Below, piece by piece: positions 53,564 to 62,768 of a stretch of 64,000 nucleotides of DNA (position 1 is its first letter; every line of letters begins with the position of its first letter). Under the pieces are notes generated by a model, which was not told where the DNA came from, did no database searches, and worked only from the letters and a program-made list of their open reading frames with translations. The stretch is from Micromonospora sp. RHAY321 (GTDB taxonomy: Bacteria > Actinomycetota > Actinomycetes > Mycobacteriales > Micromonosporaceae): positions 62,001 to 126,000 of the forward strand of contig NZ_JAMHIW010000006.1 in NCBI RefSeq assembly GCF_023896955.1. Direction: 5' to 3'. Both the position numbers and the translations under genes were made by a program.

Positions 53564-54052
53564 ATGCAGACCTTCCTCCCGTACCCGGACTTCCTGGCCA
53601 GCGCCCGGACGCTGGACCAGAAGCGGCTGGGCAAGCAGCGGGTGGAGGCCATCCAGGTGCTGCGCGGGCTCACCCGGCCGGGGTACGGCTGGCGCAACCA
53701 CCCGGCGGTGAAGATGTGGGCCGGGTACGAGGAGGCGCTGACCCGCTACGGGCTGGACATGTGCGCGGTCTGGACCGAGCCGGGGCGGGCCGACACCTGC
53801 GCCGCCACGATGACCATCGACCTCGCCGCGGCCTGCGGAGCCGGCGTCGTGCGTACCCAGACCGAGCTGGCCGAGGCCGGCGAGCTGCCGCCCTGGCTGG
53901 GCCGCGACGACCTGCACCTGAGCCACCGGTCGTCGCTGCTGCGCAAGGACCCCGGGCACTACCGCCCGATCTTCGGCGACGACGTCCCGGAGGACCTGGA
54001 GTACGTCTGGCCCGCCTCCGACCGGGCCCGCCGCTGCCTACCGCTCGACTGA
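53564..54052 (+). CDS. Pyrimidine-dimer DNA glycosylase-like protein (MSMEG_6728 family)
   Basis: 162 residues. Begins MQTFLPYPDFLASARTLDQK and RLGKQRVEAIQVLRGLTRPG; later RNHPAVKMWAGYEEALTRYG and LSHRSSLLRKDPGHYRPIFG. This matches the actinobacterial MSMEG_6728 group, related to the T4-endonuclease-V-type glycosylase fold. Activity on DNA is by family inference. TAGAGC (53552-53557) is 6 nt before the ATG. Confidence 0.85.
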   Translation: MQTFLPYPDFLASARTLDQKRLGKQRVEAIQVLRGLTRPGYGWRNHPAVKMWAGYEEALTRYGLDMCAVWTEPGRADTCAATMTIDLAAACGAGVVRTQTELAEAGELPPWLGRDDLHLSHRSSLLRKDPGHYRPIFGDDVPEDLEYVWPASDRARRCLPLD

Positions 54053-54101
54053 CCGGCCGGTGCGGCAGACTGGAGACTCCGTCAGCCCTGGGGAGATGCT
54101 C

Positions 54102-55664
54102 ATGGCACTGTCGCAAGTGGTGGGGCGGCTCATCGGCGTACGGCAGCACCAGGTGGACCCGGGCGGCGGTGGCGCCGACCGCGTGCCGGGACCGGTCGCG
54201 GCGGTGGTGGTGGGTGGCGGCATCGCCGGCATGTCGGCGGCCGTGGTGCTGGCCGAGCGCGGCGTGGCGGTGACGGTGCTGGAGGCCGCGCCCACCCTCG
54301 GCGGCCGGCTGGGCGCCTGGCCGGAGACCCTCGCCGACGGCACCCAGCAGAACGAGCACGGCTTCCACGCGTTCTTCCGGCAGTACTACAACTGGCGGTC
54401 GATCCTGCGCCGGATCGACCCCGATCTGGGCTTCCTCACGGCGATCCCCGGCTACCCGATCCTCAGTGCACAGTGGCCGACCGAGGAGTTCGGCAAGCTG
54501 CCGCCCGCACCGCCGGCGAACCTGCTCGCGCTGCTGCTGCGCAGCCCCAGCCTGCGCCTGGCTGACCTGAGGTCGATGGACCGGGACGCCGCGCTGCCGC
54601 TGCTCACCTACGACCCGGTCCGCACCTACGCCGAGCTGGACGACCGCACCGCCGACGAGCTGCTGGCCTCGCTGCGGCTGCCGGACCGCGCCCGGGCGAT
54701 GCTGTTCGAGGTCTTCTCACACTCGTTCTTCAACCACGAGGCGGAGATGTCGGCCGCCGAGATGGTCGCCCAGTTCCACTTCTACCTGCTCGGCAACCCG
54801 GAGGGGCTGGCCTTCGACTGCCCCGACGAGGACTACGGCTCGGCCATCTGGGAGCCGCTGACCCGGCACGTGGAGAAGCACGGCGGCACGGTGCTCACCG
54901 GGGCCGCCGCGACCGGGGTGCACCGTGACGGCGGCGGCTGGCGGGTGACGACCGCTGACGGCGGCAGCCACCCGGCGGGCCATGTGGTGCTGGCCGTGGA
55001 TCCACCGGCGCTCGCCGCGCTGGTCGGGGCATCCCCCGACCTGGCCGCGCACGCACCGGAGCTGGTCGCGCGGATGCCCGCCTTCGGCACGCCCGGGCCG
55101 CCGTACGCGGTGGCGCGGTACTGGTGCGACGGGGACGTGGCCGCCGAGCGGGCGGTGTTCAGCGGGGTGTCGAGGCAGCCCACGCTGGATTCGGTGACGC
55201 TCTACCACCGGCTGGAGAACGAGTCACGGCGCTGGGCGCGGCGGACCGGCGGGTCGGTCGTCGAGTTGCACGCGTACGCCTGTGAGCCGGGGTTGCCGGC
55301 GGAGGAGCTGGCCGAGCGGATGCGCCGCGAGCTGGTGACGCTCTGGCCGGAGGCCGCCGGCCTGCGGGTGCGCGAGCTGCGGGCGCGGGTGGAGGCGCAG
55401 GCGCCGGCGTTCACCCCGGGCAGCCACGCCTGGCGACCGGGGGTACGCACCGACGCGAGCGGCCTCTACCTGGCCGGGGACGGGATCGCCACGGACTTCC
55501 CGAGCGCCCTGATGGAACGCTCCGCGGCGACCGGCATCATCGCCGCGAACCACATCCTGCGTGCCGAGGGCGGCGCGGCCGAGCCGGTGCGCTCGATCCG
55601 GCCTCGGGGCCTGCTGGCCGGGCGGGGCCGACCTCACCACGAAAAACCATCAAAACTGCCATAA
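54102..55664 (+). CDS. FAD-dependent oxidoreductase, carotenoid desaturase/CrtU-like
   Basis: 520 residues. Rossmann FAD motif VVVGGGIAGMSAAVVLAERG, then LEAAPTLGGRLGAWPET, FHAFFRQYYNWRSILRRIDP, and a C-terminal YLAGDGIATDFPSALMERSA. The HGFHAFFRQYYN segment is characteristic of the carotenoid-modifying CrtU/isorenieratene synthase group and related desaturases. ATG at 54102 has GGGGAG 6 nt upstream. No crtE, crtB, crtI or crtY is visible, so the carotenoid role is only an inference. Confidence 0.82.
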   Translation: MALSQVVGRLIGVRQHQVDPGGGGADRVPGPVAAVVVGGGIAGMSAAVVLAERGVAVTVLEAAPTLGGRLGAWPETLADGTQQNEHGFHAFFRQYYNWRSILRRIDPDLGFLTAIPGYPILSAQWPTEEFGKLPPAPPANLLALLLRSPSLRLADLRSMDRDAALPLLTYDPVRTYAELDDRTADELLASLRLPDRARAMLFEVFSHSFFNHEAEMSAAEMVAQFHFYLLGNPEGLAFDCPDEDYGSAIWEPLTRHVEKHGGTVLTGAAATGVHRDGGGWRVTTADGGSHPAGHVVLAVDPPALAALVGASPDLAAHAPELVARMPAFGTPGPPYAVARYWCDGDVAAERAVFSGVSRQPTLDSVTLYHRLENESRRWARRTGGSVVELHAYACEPGLPAEELAERMRRELVTLWPEAAGLRVRELRARVEAQAPAFTPGSHAWRPGVRTDASGLYLAGDGIATDFPSALMERSAATGIIAANHILRAEGGAAEPVRSIRPRGLLAGRGRPHHEKPSKLP

Positions 55665-55730
55665 GGGACAATACGCTGCCGTACGCTCGGTTGATCATCC
55701 GTCGATCGACCGGGCGGGAGGCAGCGGGAG

Positions 55731-56942
55731 ATGTCGCCACTGCACCGCGCCGGCGCGCAGAGCGGGCCACCGGTCGAGGAGATCGGCCGGGACGACGCGT
55801 ACCCCCTGATCCGCGACGAGCGCGCCTGCATCGTCACCGCCCTGCGGCTGGGCTGGTGGATGGCGGACGCGTACCACCACGGCCAGCACGCCGAACTCGG
55901 CCTAGCCGCCGACGCCCGTTCGCCCGGCCCACCGGCCAAGCTCTCCAACTTCACCGAGATGTCCGCGCCCCGGCGGATGCGGATGTACCTCGACGGAGTG
56001 GACGTCGCGCTGGGCCAGATCGCCGAGCTGACCCGGCACACCGGGCCACTGCCGGACACCTCGGCCTCCCGGGAACGACTACCCGACCTGGACCGACCCG
56101 GCCCCGCCGACCCGGGCCCGCTGCTGCTCGCCCTCGACGACCTCAACATGGAGGTCCTGCGCTGGGCGATGGCCACCAACCACCGGATCGGGCTCGCCTA
56201 CCGGCTCGGCCGGTCGCTGGCCGACACCGTCCGATCCGGTGACGCCGCCCAACTGGCGCGGCGCTTCGGCGGGCGGCAGATCGAGATCAGCCGGTGGCTG
56301 GAGGAGCTGGCCAGTGTCCTGCCGCCGTACTCCGCGGCGGTGGTGCGCCGCTCGCTGACCACCTGGGCGACCGCCGTGGAGAAGGCGGGCCGGGGCGACC
56401 CGACCGAACCCGCCCTCGCCGAGCTGGCCCGGGAGCTGCGCAACCAGGGCGACCTGTGGCGTGGCGTGCTCACCGGCGGCCTGCATCCGCGCGACCTGCT
56501 CGACGAGGAGGACTACGCGGTGGTCGCCCGGAACCTGATCATCCGAGATCGCCGGTTGGTGGCGCAGGCGGCCCGGGGCATCTTCTGGCCGGTGCTGGTG
56601 CCCCTGCTGGTGGTGCTCTTCGCGGTGGTCGGGGTGAGTGCCGCCGCGGCGTCCGGCTCGCCGGCGACCCGAGCCACCGTCGCCCTGCTGGGACTCGGTG
56701 CCGGGCTGGCCGCCATCTGGCGGTCGGTCTCCGGGCCCGCTCTGGCGGTCGCCGGCGAGGTCAACCGGCCGCTGCTGGACAGCGAACTCGCCGCGCGGAT
56801 GGCCGTGCGGGTGGACCGCCCGCTGGCCACCGCCCGGCAGGCGGCCGGAACCACCAGCCGGAGGAGCCGTCAGCGCCGCCCGGACGAGCCGGACGGGCGA
56901 TCGAAATACGTTGCCCACCTCTCCGGTGCGGACCTACCGTGA
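55731..56942 (+). CDS. Hypothetical protein with C-terminal membrane segments
   Basis: 403 residues, not recognised. The soluble N-terminal ~270 residues are helical (ERACIVTALRLGWWMADAYH, AMATNHRIGLAYRLGRSLAD, WLEELASVLPPYSAAVVRRS), followed by two hydrophobic helices (GIFWPVLVPLLVVLFAVVGV and TRATVALLGLGAGLAAIWRS) and a cytoplasmic basic tail. GGGAG precedes the ATG. The Trp-Met and His-rich N-terminus might bind a ligand, but nothing supports a specific role. Confidence 0.78.
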   Translation: MSPLHRAGAQSGPPVEEIGRDDAYPLIRDERACIVTALRLGWWMADAYHHGQHAELGLAADARSPGPPAKLSNFTEMSAPRRMRMYLDGVDVALGQIAELTRHTGPLPDTSASRERLPDLDRPGPADPGPLLLALDDLNMEVLRWAMATNHRIGLAYRLGRSLADTVRSGDAAQLARRFGGRQIEISRWLEELASVLPPYSAAVVRRSLTTWATAVEKAGRGDPTEPALAELARELRNQGDLWRGVLTGGLHPRDLLDEEDYAVVARNLIIRDRRLVAQAARGIFWPVLVPLLVVLFAVVGVSAAAASGSPATRATVALLGLGAGLAAIWRSVSGPALAVAGEVNRPLLDSELAARMAVRVDRPLATARQAAGTTSRRSRQRRPDEPDGRSKYVAHLSGADLP

Positions 56943-56977
56943 GCGCGCAAGGTCAACCACCGCCGCGGGAGCAGATC

Positions 56978-57067
56978 ATGACGATGTCGCACGTCACCAC
57001 CGTGCCATCTGTGCTGCCCGGCGACGGTTGCCGAGCGGAAGGTCCCCGGGCGGGCCGGCCCGACTGA
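56978..57067 (+). CDS. Possible 29-residue small protein
   Basis: ATG at 56978 with GGGAGC 6 nt upstream; the peptide reads MTMSHVTTVPSVLPGDGC and then a basic Arg/Gly/Pro end. It lies in the 226-bp gap between the hypothetical membrane protein and the HNH gene and is followed 18 bp later by a terminator-like hairpin, giving it the form of a self-contained small gene. No homologue is known to me; it could also be chance or an attenuation leader of the HNH gene. Confidence 0.4.
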   Translation: MTMSHVTTVPSVLPGDGCRAEGPRAGRPD

Positions 57068-57085
57068 CGCGTGTCCGTACGCGCC

Positions 57086-57119
57086 GAGCCGCCCGTCCGA
57101 CAGCCGGACCGGGCGGCTC
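57086..57119 (+). terminator. Hairpin terminator or attenuator before the HNH gene
   Basis: GAGCCGCCCG (57086-57095) pairs with CGGGCGGCTC (57110-57119), extended inward by TCCG/CGGA with one bulged base; TTCGCTG follows. It lies 50 bp before the HNH start and just after the small open frame. Confidence 0.6.
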
Positions 57120-57168
57120 TTCGCTGTCCGGAGCAACTCGTCCGTCACTGCCCTGGAGGGAGATCCCG

Positions 57169-57612
57169 GTGGACGCCGTCCTCGTCATCAACGCCGACCT
57201 CGGCCCGCTGCACCGGGTCACCGTTCAGCACGCCGTCCGGATGCTCTGCCGCCGGGTGGCCGAGATCCACGAGGCGGAGCCGGACCAGGTGATCGGGGTC
57301 TTCCCGATGCCCCGGGTGGTGCGGCTCGTCCGCTACGTGGTCACCCGGTGGCGGTTCAGCTCCGGGCCGGCCTGGTCCCGGGCCGGGGTGTTGCGCCGCG
57401 ACGACCGGTGCTGCGCCTACTGCGGCGGCTCGGCGTCCACCATCGACCACATCCTGCCCCGCTCGCGCGGCGGCCGGAACACCTGGCGTAACACCACCGC
57501 CGCCTGCTACGGCTGCAACCAGCGCAAGGGCGACCGCACGCCGGCCGAGGCGGGCATGCCGCTGCGCCGGGAGCCGGTGAACCCGGGCTGGGCGGCACTG
57601 GCCGGGCGGTGA
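57169..57612 (+). CDS. HNH endonuclease-family protein
   Basis: 147 residues. The HNH core has zinc cysteines CAYC and CYGC around TIDHILPRSRGGRNTWRNTT and NQRKGDRTP. The N-terminal ~75 residues (AVLVINADLGPLHRVTVQHA) are the accessory region found in many stand-alone actinobacterial HNH proteins. GTG start at 57169 with GGAGGGAG 7 nt upstream. Target DNA unknown; such genes are often housekeeping-like and not linked to restriction systems. Confidence 0.9.
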   Translation: MDAVLVINADLGPLHRVTVQHAVRMLCRRVAEIHEAEPDQVIGVFPMPRVVRLVRYVVTRWRFSSGPAWSRAGVLRRDDRCCAYCGGSASTIDHILPRSRGGRNTWRNTTAACYGCNQRKGDRTPAEAGMPLRREPVNPGWAALAGR

Positions 57613-57618
57613 CGGACC

Positions 57619-57675
57619 GGCCGGCGGGAACGGGGGGCCGCGTCGGGGTACGCCCCGGCGCGGCACCCGCCGGCC
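57619..57675. terminator. Terminator between HNH and kinase genes
   Basis: GGCCGGCGGG (57619-57628) pairs with CCCGCCGGCC (57666-57675), and the 37-nt loop itself folds (GCCGCG/CGCGGC around GGGG/CCCC). It sits between convergent genes and could act in both directions. Confidence 0.55.
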
Positions 57676-57681
57676 CCCCGG

Positions 57682-59253
57682 TCAACCGGTGCGCTCCTTG
57701 ACGTTCGGCTTCGGGCGCCCGTTGGCGCAGTGCACCCGGATCTCGCTGCGGTGCTCGGCGGAGGTCAACTCGACGCGGATCTGCTTCGCCGGGCCCTGGT
57801 CGTACGCCTCCGCCCGGTAGCCGGCGGCGGGCGTCACCGCCAGCACCTCGGCCGACCCCCCGAGGCAGCGAACGGTCACCGTCCCGCCCCGGGCGTCCAC
57901 CGGCACGCCCGGTCCCGGAGCGGGCGGCGGGGCTCCGGTCGGGGCCGGCGCGGAGGTGCTGGTGGCCGGACTCGGGGACCGTGTGCCCGCCGGACCCGTC
58001 GGTGTGCCGGTCGGCGCGACGGCGGGCGGGCGGGGAACGGCGGGCTCGATCGGCTCGGCGGGCTCGATCTGCTCGGCGGTACGTGGCAGCCCGACCGTGG
58101 TCGTGCCGTCCGGCCCGGTGCCGGTGCGGGGCGCGCCCGATTCCTGTCGCCGGCCGCCGGGGTCGCCGAGTGACCCGCCCATCGCCACCGCGGCGACCAC
58201 CGCGCCGCCGACCGCCAGGACGGCTCGCCGTCGACGCCACGATTCCCGCCGCACGGCACCACCCACCGGTCCGGCCGACCGGGCGGTCGGCACGTCCGCG
58301 TTCTCACCGGACGGCGGCGGGCTCGGTCCGTCCACGTCGGCAACCGCCTCGGCCCGGACCTGAGCCGGTTCACACGCGCCGCCGATCACTTCGGCGCCGG
58401 CCGCTTCGGCGCCGGCCGCCGTCGATCCGCTCGCGACGGCGGCCGCCTCGCCCGCCGTGAGCAGGATGCGGGCCGCCTCGGCGGCCGGGGGGCGGTCGGC
58501 AGGGTCGTGAGCCAGACACCAGCGGTAGAGCCGCTGGATCTCAGGTGGCACCCCGTCGATCGCGGGCAGCGGGTCCGGCTCGACGTGCGCGGGTGCGCTC
58601 GGCATCCCGGTCGTCGCCTCGGTACGCCAGGGCAGCCGGCCGGTCAGCACCCGGTGCAGGAGCAGGCCGAGCGCGTACACGTCGCAGGCCGGCAGCACGT
58701 CGCCGGCTTCCAGCCGTTCGGGCGCGAGGTAGGCCGGTGTGCCCAGCAGCCGCCCCTCGAAGTCGATCTCCGAATCGCCGACGGCCGCCGCGATGCCGAA
58801 GTCGAGCACCTTGACGCCGGTGGGGGTGAGCATCACGTTGCCCGGTTTGATGTCCCGGTGCACCAGCCCTCGGGCGTGCGCGGCAGCCAGGGCGGCCGCC
58901 ACCTCGGCGCAGACCCGCAGGCCCGCGCGGGGCGGCAGCGGCCCGGTCGCCAGCCGCTGTTCGAGGGTGTGGCCGCCGAGCAGTTCCATCACCACGAACG
59001 GAACGTGCGAGCCGTTGAACGACGACTCGCCGTAGTCGTAGACGCTGGTGACGTGCGGGTGCGACAGCCGGGCCGCCGCCTTGGCCTCGGCCCGGATCCG
59101 TTGCCGGGCGCTGGCGTCCGAGGCGACGAGCACCTTCACCGCCACATCCCGTTCGAGCACCTCGTCGTACGCCCGGTGGACCGCGGACATGCCGCCGCTG
59201 CCGAGGCGCTCCAGGAGCCGGTAGCGGCCCGCAAGCAACTGATCACGCTGCAC
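57682..59253 (-). CDS. Transmembrane Ser/Thr protein kinase (PknB-like)
   Basis: 523 residues. Kinase domain (about 10-270): Gly loop LGSGGMSAVHRA, VAVKVL, HRDIKPGN, DFGIAAAVG, and APERLEAGDV; all catalytic residues are present. A Pro/Ala-rich linker with one membrane helix (RRAVLAVGGAVVAAVAMGG near 345) leads to an extracellular ~150-residue part, Pro/Thr-rich then a small C-terminal domain with two cysteines (VRCLGGSAEVLAVTPAAGYR, IRVHCANGRPKPN). No PASTA repeats, unlike PknB itself. GTG at 59253. Its signal and targets are unknown. Confidence 0.94.
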   Translation of the reverse strand: MQRDQLLAGRYRLLERLGSGGMSAVHRAYDEVLERDVAVKVLVASDASARQRIRAEAKAAARLSHPHVTSVYDYGESSFNGSHVPFVVMELLGGHTLEQRLATGPLPPRAGLRVCAEVAAALAAAHARGLVHRDIKPGNVMLTPTGVKVLDFGIAAAVGDSEIDFEGRLLGTPAYLAPERLEAGDVLPACDVYALGLLLHRVLTGRLPWRTEATTGMPSAPAHVEPDPLPAIDGVPPEIQRLYRWCLAHDPADRPPAAEAARILLTAGEAAAVASGSTAAGAEAAGAEVIGGACEPAQVRAEAVADVDGPSPPPSGENADVPTARSAGPVGGAVRRESWRRRRAVLAVGGAVVAAVAMGGSLGDPGGRRQESGAPRTGTGPDGTTTVGLPRTAEQIEPAEPIEPAVPRPPAVAPTGTPTGPAGTRSPSPATSTSAPAPTGAPPPAPGPGVPVDARGGTVTVRCLGGSAEVLAVTPAAGYRAEAYDQGPAKQIRVELTSAEHRSEIRVHCANGRPKPNVKERTG

Positions 59254-59349
59254 GATGGACAGCCTGCCGCACCACCAGGGTCACGCGCCAACCGGGTATC
59301 GAACCGGCCCGATACGGACCACCCGCTGACGAGGTCGTCCGCGACTGGA

Positions 59350-60117
59350 TCAGTCGCCGGCCGGAGGCCGCCAGGCGAAGCGGGGCGGCCTCCGCTCGGC
59401 AATCGCCGCCACCCCCTCCCGGGCCTCGCCGCTGGTCGCCACCTTCCGGTGCCACCAGGCGACCCGGGCCGGGCCGGCCCGGTCGTCGACGATCTCCTTG
59501 GCGGCGGCGACACTCAGCGGCGACCGCTGGGCGATCGTCGCGGTGAGGTCGTCCACCCGCGCGCCGAGCCTGTCACCGGGCAGCACCTCGTCGACCAGGC
59601 CGATCCGGAGCGCTCGCTCGGTGTCGATCAACTCGGCGGTGAACAGCAGGTGCTTGGCGGCGGACGGGCCGACCAGCCGGGCCAGCCGGCGGGTGGTCGG
59701 CGCCGGGTAGACCAGCCCGAGCCGGGCCGGCGGTACGCCGAACCGGGCGTCGTCGGCGACGATCCGCAGGTCGCAGGCGACCGCGAGCTGGCAGCCACCC
59801 CCGACGCAGGCGCCCCGGATGACCGCTACGGTCGGCTTGCTGAAGCCGGCCAGCCGCTCCTCGGCGGCCACCGCGATGCTGGCGTCACCGGCGTCCAGCA
59901 GCTCGGCCAGGTCGCCCAGGTCGGCGCCGGCGCAGAAGGCGTCGCCCGAACCGGTGAGCACCAGCGCGCGAATGTCGGGGTCGGGCTCCAACCGGTCGAG
60001 CAGCTCGGGGAGCTGGCGCCACATCGCCGCCGTCATGGCGTTGCGGCGAGCCGGGTTGTGGATGACCACCGTCGCCACCGGTCCGTTCACCTCGACGGTC
60101 AACTCCGCGTCCGACAC
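59350..60117 (-). CDS. Enoyl-CoA hydratase/isomerase family protein
   Basis: 255 residues. Crotonase fold with oxyanion residues in SGDAFCAGADLGDLAELL and GACVGGGCQLAVACDLRIVA, and FGVPPARLGLVYPAPTTRRL after it. The two catalytic glutamates of classical hydratases are not both evident (the second position has R-L-G-L-V-Y-P), so isomerase, hydrolase or dehalogenase chemistry is possible. GTG at 60117 follows GGAAGGGG; GTG 60123 is an alternative. Confidence 0.9.
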   Translation of the reverse strand: MSDAELTVEVNGPVATVVIHNPARRNAMTAAMWRQLPELLDRLEPDPDIRALVLTGSGDAFCAGADLGDLAELLDAGDASIAVAAEERLAGFSKPTVAVIRGACVGGGCQLAVACDLRIVADDARFGVPPARLGLVYPAPTTRRLARLVGPSAAKHLLFTAELIDTERALRIGLVDEVLPGDRLGARVDDLTATIAQRSPLSVAAAKEIVDDRAGPARVAWWHRKVATSGEAREGVAAIAERRPPRFAWRPPAGD

Positions 60118-60257
60118 GTCCACCCCTTCCCGCGTCACCTGTCCGACGCCGCCGATCCGGCCCGCCCGCGGCGTGCGCCGGTGCCGCGACCATAACGGCG
60201 CGGACCCGGCGACCACCGTCGAGGGTGGCCGCCGGGTCCTGTCGGCGATCGGTCAGG

Positions 60258-62651
60258 TCAGGAGACGGTGACCGCGGTGTCGTCGACCACGAAGGACGTC
60301 TGCAGCGAGGAGTCCTCGGTGCCGGTGAACCTCAGGCTGACGCTCTGGCCGGCGTACGCGGCCAGCGAAAAGGACTTCTGGCTGTAGCCGGTGGCCCTGT
60401 TCAGGTTCGAGTAGGTCGCCAGCGTGGCCAGCACCGTCCCGCCCGAGTTCAGCACCTGTACGCGCAGCGTGTCGTACGCGACGCTGGTGGTGGTCTCGGC
60501 GGAGTCGATGTGCAGCCAGAAGCTGACCGTGTAGGACGAGCAACCCGGCGGCAGGCTCACCGACTGGGCGAGCGTGTCGGTGCGGGTGGTGCCGTACCCG
60601 TTCAGCCACGCCTTGTACGACCCGGTGCGGGCGGCCTGGCCGCTGGAGTTGGTGATCACGCCGGAGCTGGCCGTCCAGCCGGTCGCGCCGGACTCGAAGC
60701 CCGGGTTGGCGAGCTTCTGGCCGGGCGCGGTGCACCCGCCCCCGGTGCCGTTCACGGTCAGCGTGTACGTCGCGTTCCGGGTGACCGAGCCCGCGCCGTT
60801 CACGGTGACCGAGTAGGTGCCGGGCGGGGTGCCGGCCGAGGTGCTGATGGTGAGGGTGGACGAGCCGCCCGAGGTCACCGAGGCGGGGCTGAACGCGGCG
60901 CTCGCCCCGCTCGGCAGGCCGGACGCGGAGAACGTCACCGTCTGCGCCGAACCGCTGGTGGTCGCGGTGGCCACGGTGGTGGAGGCCGAGCCGCCCGGGT
61001 TCACCGAGCCGGCGGTCGGCGAGAGCGACACCGAGAAGTCGTTGCCGGTCGAGCAGGGTGCGTCGTTGCCGGCCACGTTCACCGCGGTCCAGGCCGCCTG
61101 CACGGCCCGGTACTCGGTGGAGCAGCTGCCGTACAGGTCGGTGGCGGCCCGCAGGCTGTACGCCCGGGCGGTGTTCGCCGGGTTGCTGGTGTTGACGTAC
61201 GACGTGTTGGACGTGAAGTAGATGTCCAGCGCCCGGAACCAGATCTTCTCCGCCTTGGCCCGGCCGATGCCGGTCATCGCGGGTGCGGAGCCGCAGAGCG
61301 GCGAGGTGCCGTACGCGGTGGCGCCGGTGCCCTCGGCAAGGTTGAAGTAGAAGTGGTTGGCGACTCCGGAGGAGTAGTGCACGTCCTTGTTCTTGGTGCT
61401 GGTGGACCAGCAGGTGTCGGACGAGCCGTCCAGCGACGGGTTGTACATGTAGCGCAGCGGCGTGCCGTTGCCGTTGATGTTGATCTTCTCGCCGACCTGG
61501 TAGTCACCCGGGTCGGCGGAGGTGTTGGCGTAGAACTCGACCATGTTGCCGAAGATGTCGCTGGTGGCCTCGTTGAGGCCGCCGGACTCACCGGAGTAGG
61601 TCAGGCCGCCGGGAACAACGTTCTCGGTCACGCCGTGGCTCATCTCGTGCGCGGCCACGTCGAGAGAGACCAGCGGGCGGGAGTTGCCCGAGCCGTCGCC
61701 GTAGGTCATCCGGGAGCCGTCCCAGAAGGCGTTGACGTAGTTGTTGCCGTAGTGCACCCGGCTCGGCACGCCGGTGCCGTTGCCGAAGATGCCGTTGCGG
61801 GCGTGCGTGTTCTTGAAGTAGTCGAACGTCTTGGCGGCGCCGAAGTGCGCGTCCACCGCGGCGGACTGCCGGTTGGAACTGGCGCCGGTGCCCCAGGTGT
61901 TGTCCGCGTCGGTGAAGGTGGTGCAGCTCGACGTGCCGTTGTTCATGTCGCAGGTCGAGCCGTTGCCGTGCGACGGGTCGATCATCTGGTACGTGCTGCC
62001 GGAGAGCGTCGTGTCGACGGTGACCGCGCCGGAGTAGATGCTGTTGCCGGTGCCGTTCACCGCCTCGATCTCGTCGTATGACCCCACGGCCGCGCCGGTG
62101 GTGGCGTCGGTGATCACGTGCAGCCGGGACGGGGTCTGCCCGTCGGGCTGCCAACCGCTGACCACGGTCTCCCAGGCCAGCCGGCCCTGGCCGGAGCTGG
62201 CGTCGACGAACAGCTCCGGGGCGCCGACGGCCTCGACCGTGCCGGTGAACCCTGCGCGGGCGGTCTTCTTCGCCGCCGCGGCGGCGACCTTGGCCGTGGT
62301 GCCCAGGGTCAGCGGTGCGGCCAGGCCGACGGAGCTGCCGGCGTAGGTGCCGCTGGGCGTGGTGTGGATGACGAAGTCACCGCCGTACACCCGCAGGCCC
62401 TGGTAGGTCCGGGTGTAGCGGGTGTGCGCCGCGCCGGTGGCGTCCACCCTGGTGCTGTGCACCTGGTAGGACTCCGCGCTGGAACCCTGGACGGCGCCGG
62501 GGTTCGCTCGCAGGACGGTCGCCGCCCGGGCCGCGGCGGAGGCGTCCGGCGCGGGGGCGGTGGGTGGTGCCGCATGCGCCGAGGTGGCGACGCAGGTCAG
62601 CAGGCCGCTGGTGAGCAGCGCTGCGCTGACGGCGGCGAGTGGTCGTTTCAC
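60258..62651 (-). CDS. Secreted M4 (thermolysin-like) metalloprotease with accessory domains
   Basis: 797 residues. Signal peptide to about residue 28 (AAVSAALLTSGLLTCVATSA), FTP-type propeptide (about 35-205), M4 peptidase (about 210-520) with HEMSH at 335-339 and GGLNEATSD (Glu361), an Ig/BIg-like linker domain (about 535-620), and a C-terminal jelly-roll domain (about 640-797: LANPGFESGATGWTASSGVI, SSLQTSFVVDDTAV) similar to carbohydrate- or cell-surface-binding modules. GTG start with AGGAGGGCAC. Expected to act outside the cell on proteins. Confidence 0.95.
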   Translation of the reverse strand: MKRPLAAVSAALLTSGLLTCVATSAHAAPPTAPAPDASAAARAATVLRANPGAVQGSSAESYQVHSTRVDATGAAHTRYTRTYQGLRVYGGDFVIHTTPSGTYAGSSVGLAAPLTLGTTAKVAAAAAKKTARAGFTGTVEAVGAPELFVDASSGQGRLAWETVVSGWQPDGQTPSRLHVITDATTGAAVGSYDEIEAVNGTGNSIYSGAVTVDTTLSGSTYQMIDPSHGNGSTCDMNNGTSSCTTFTDADNTWGTGASSNRQSAAVDAHFGAAKTFDYFKNTHARNGIFGNGTGVPSRVHYGNNYVNAFWDGSRMTYGDGSGNSRPLVSLDVAAHEMSHGVTENVVPGGLTYSGESGGLNEATSDIFGNMVEFYANTSADPGDYQVGEKININGNGTPLRYMYNPSLDGSSDTCWSTSTKNKDVHYSSGVANHFYFNLAEGTGATAYGTSPLCGSAPAMTGIGRAKAEKIWFRALDIYFTSNTSYVNTSNPANTARAYSLRAATDLYGSCSTEYRAVQAAWTAVNVAGNDAPCSTGNDFSVSLSPTAGSVNPGGSASTTVATATTSGSAQTVTFSASGLPSGASAAFSPASVTSGGSSTLTISTSAGTPPGTYSVTVNGAGSVTRNATYTLTVNGTGGGCTAPGQKLANPGFESGATGWTASSGVITNSSGQAARTGSYKAWLNGYGTTRTDTLAQSVSLPPGCSSYTVSFWLHIDSAETTTSVAYDTLRVQVLNSGGTVLATLATYSNLNRATGYSQKSFSLAAYAGQSVSLRFTGTEDSSLQTSFVVDDTAVTVS

Positions 62652-62768
62652 GTGCCCTCCTGAAAGGAGAAAGATTGTGACGGGGGTAGTCACGCATGTA
62701 GATATAACTATGTGTCGAGGAAAAGAGAAGCCTTGGACCGCTTGCAGACATCGACAGTGGCCGTTCGG

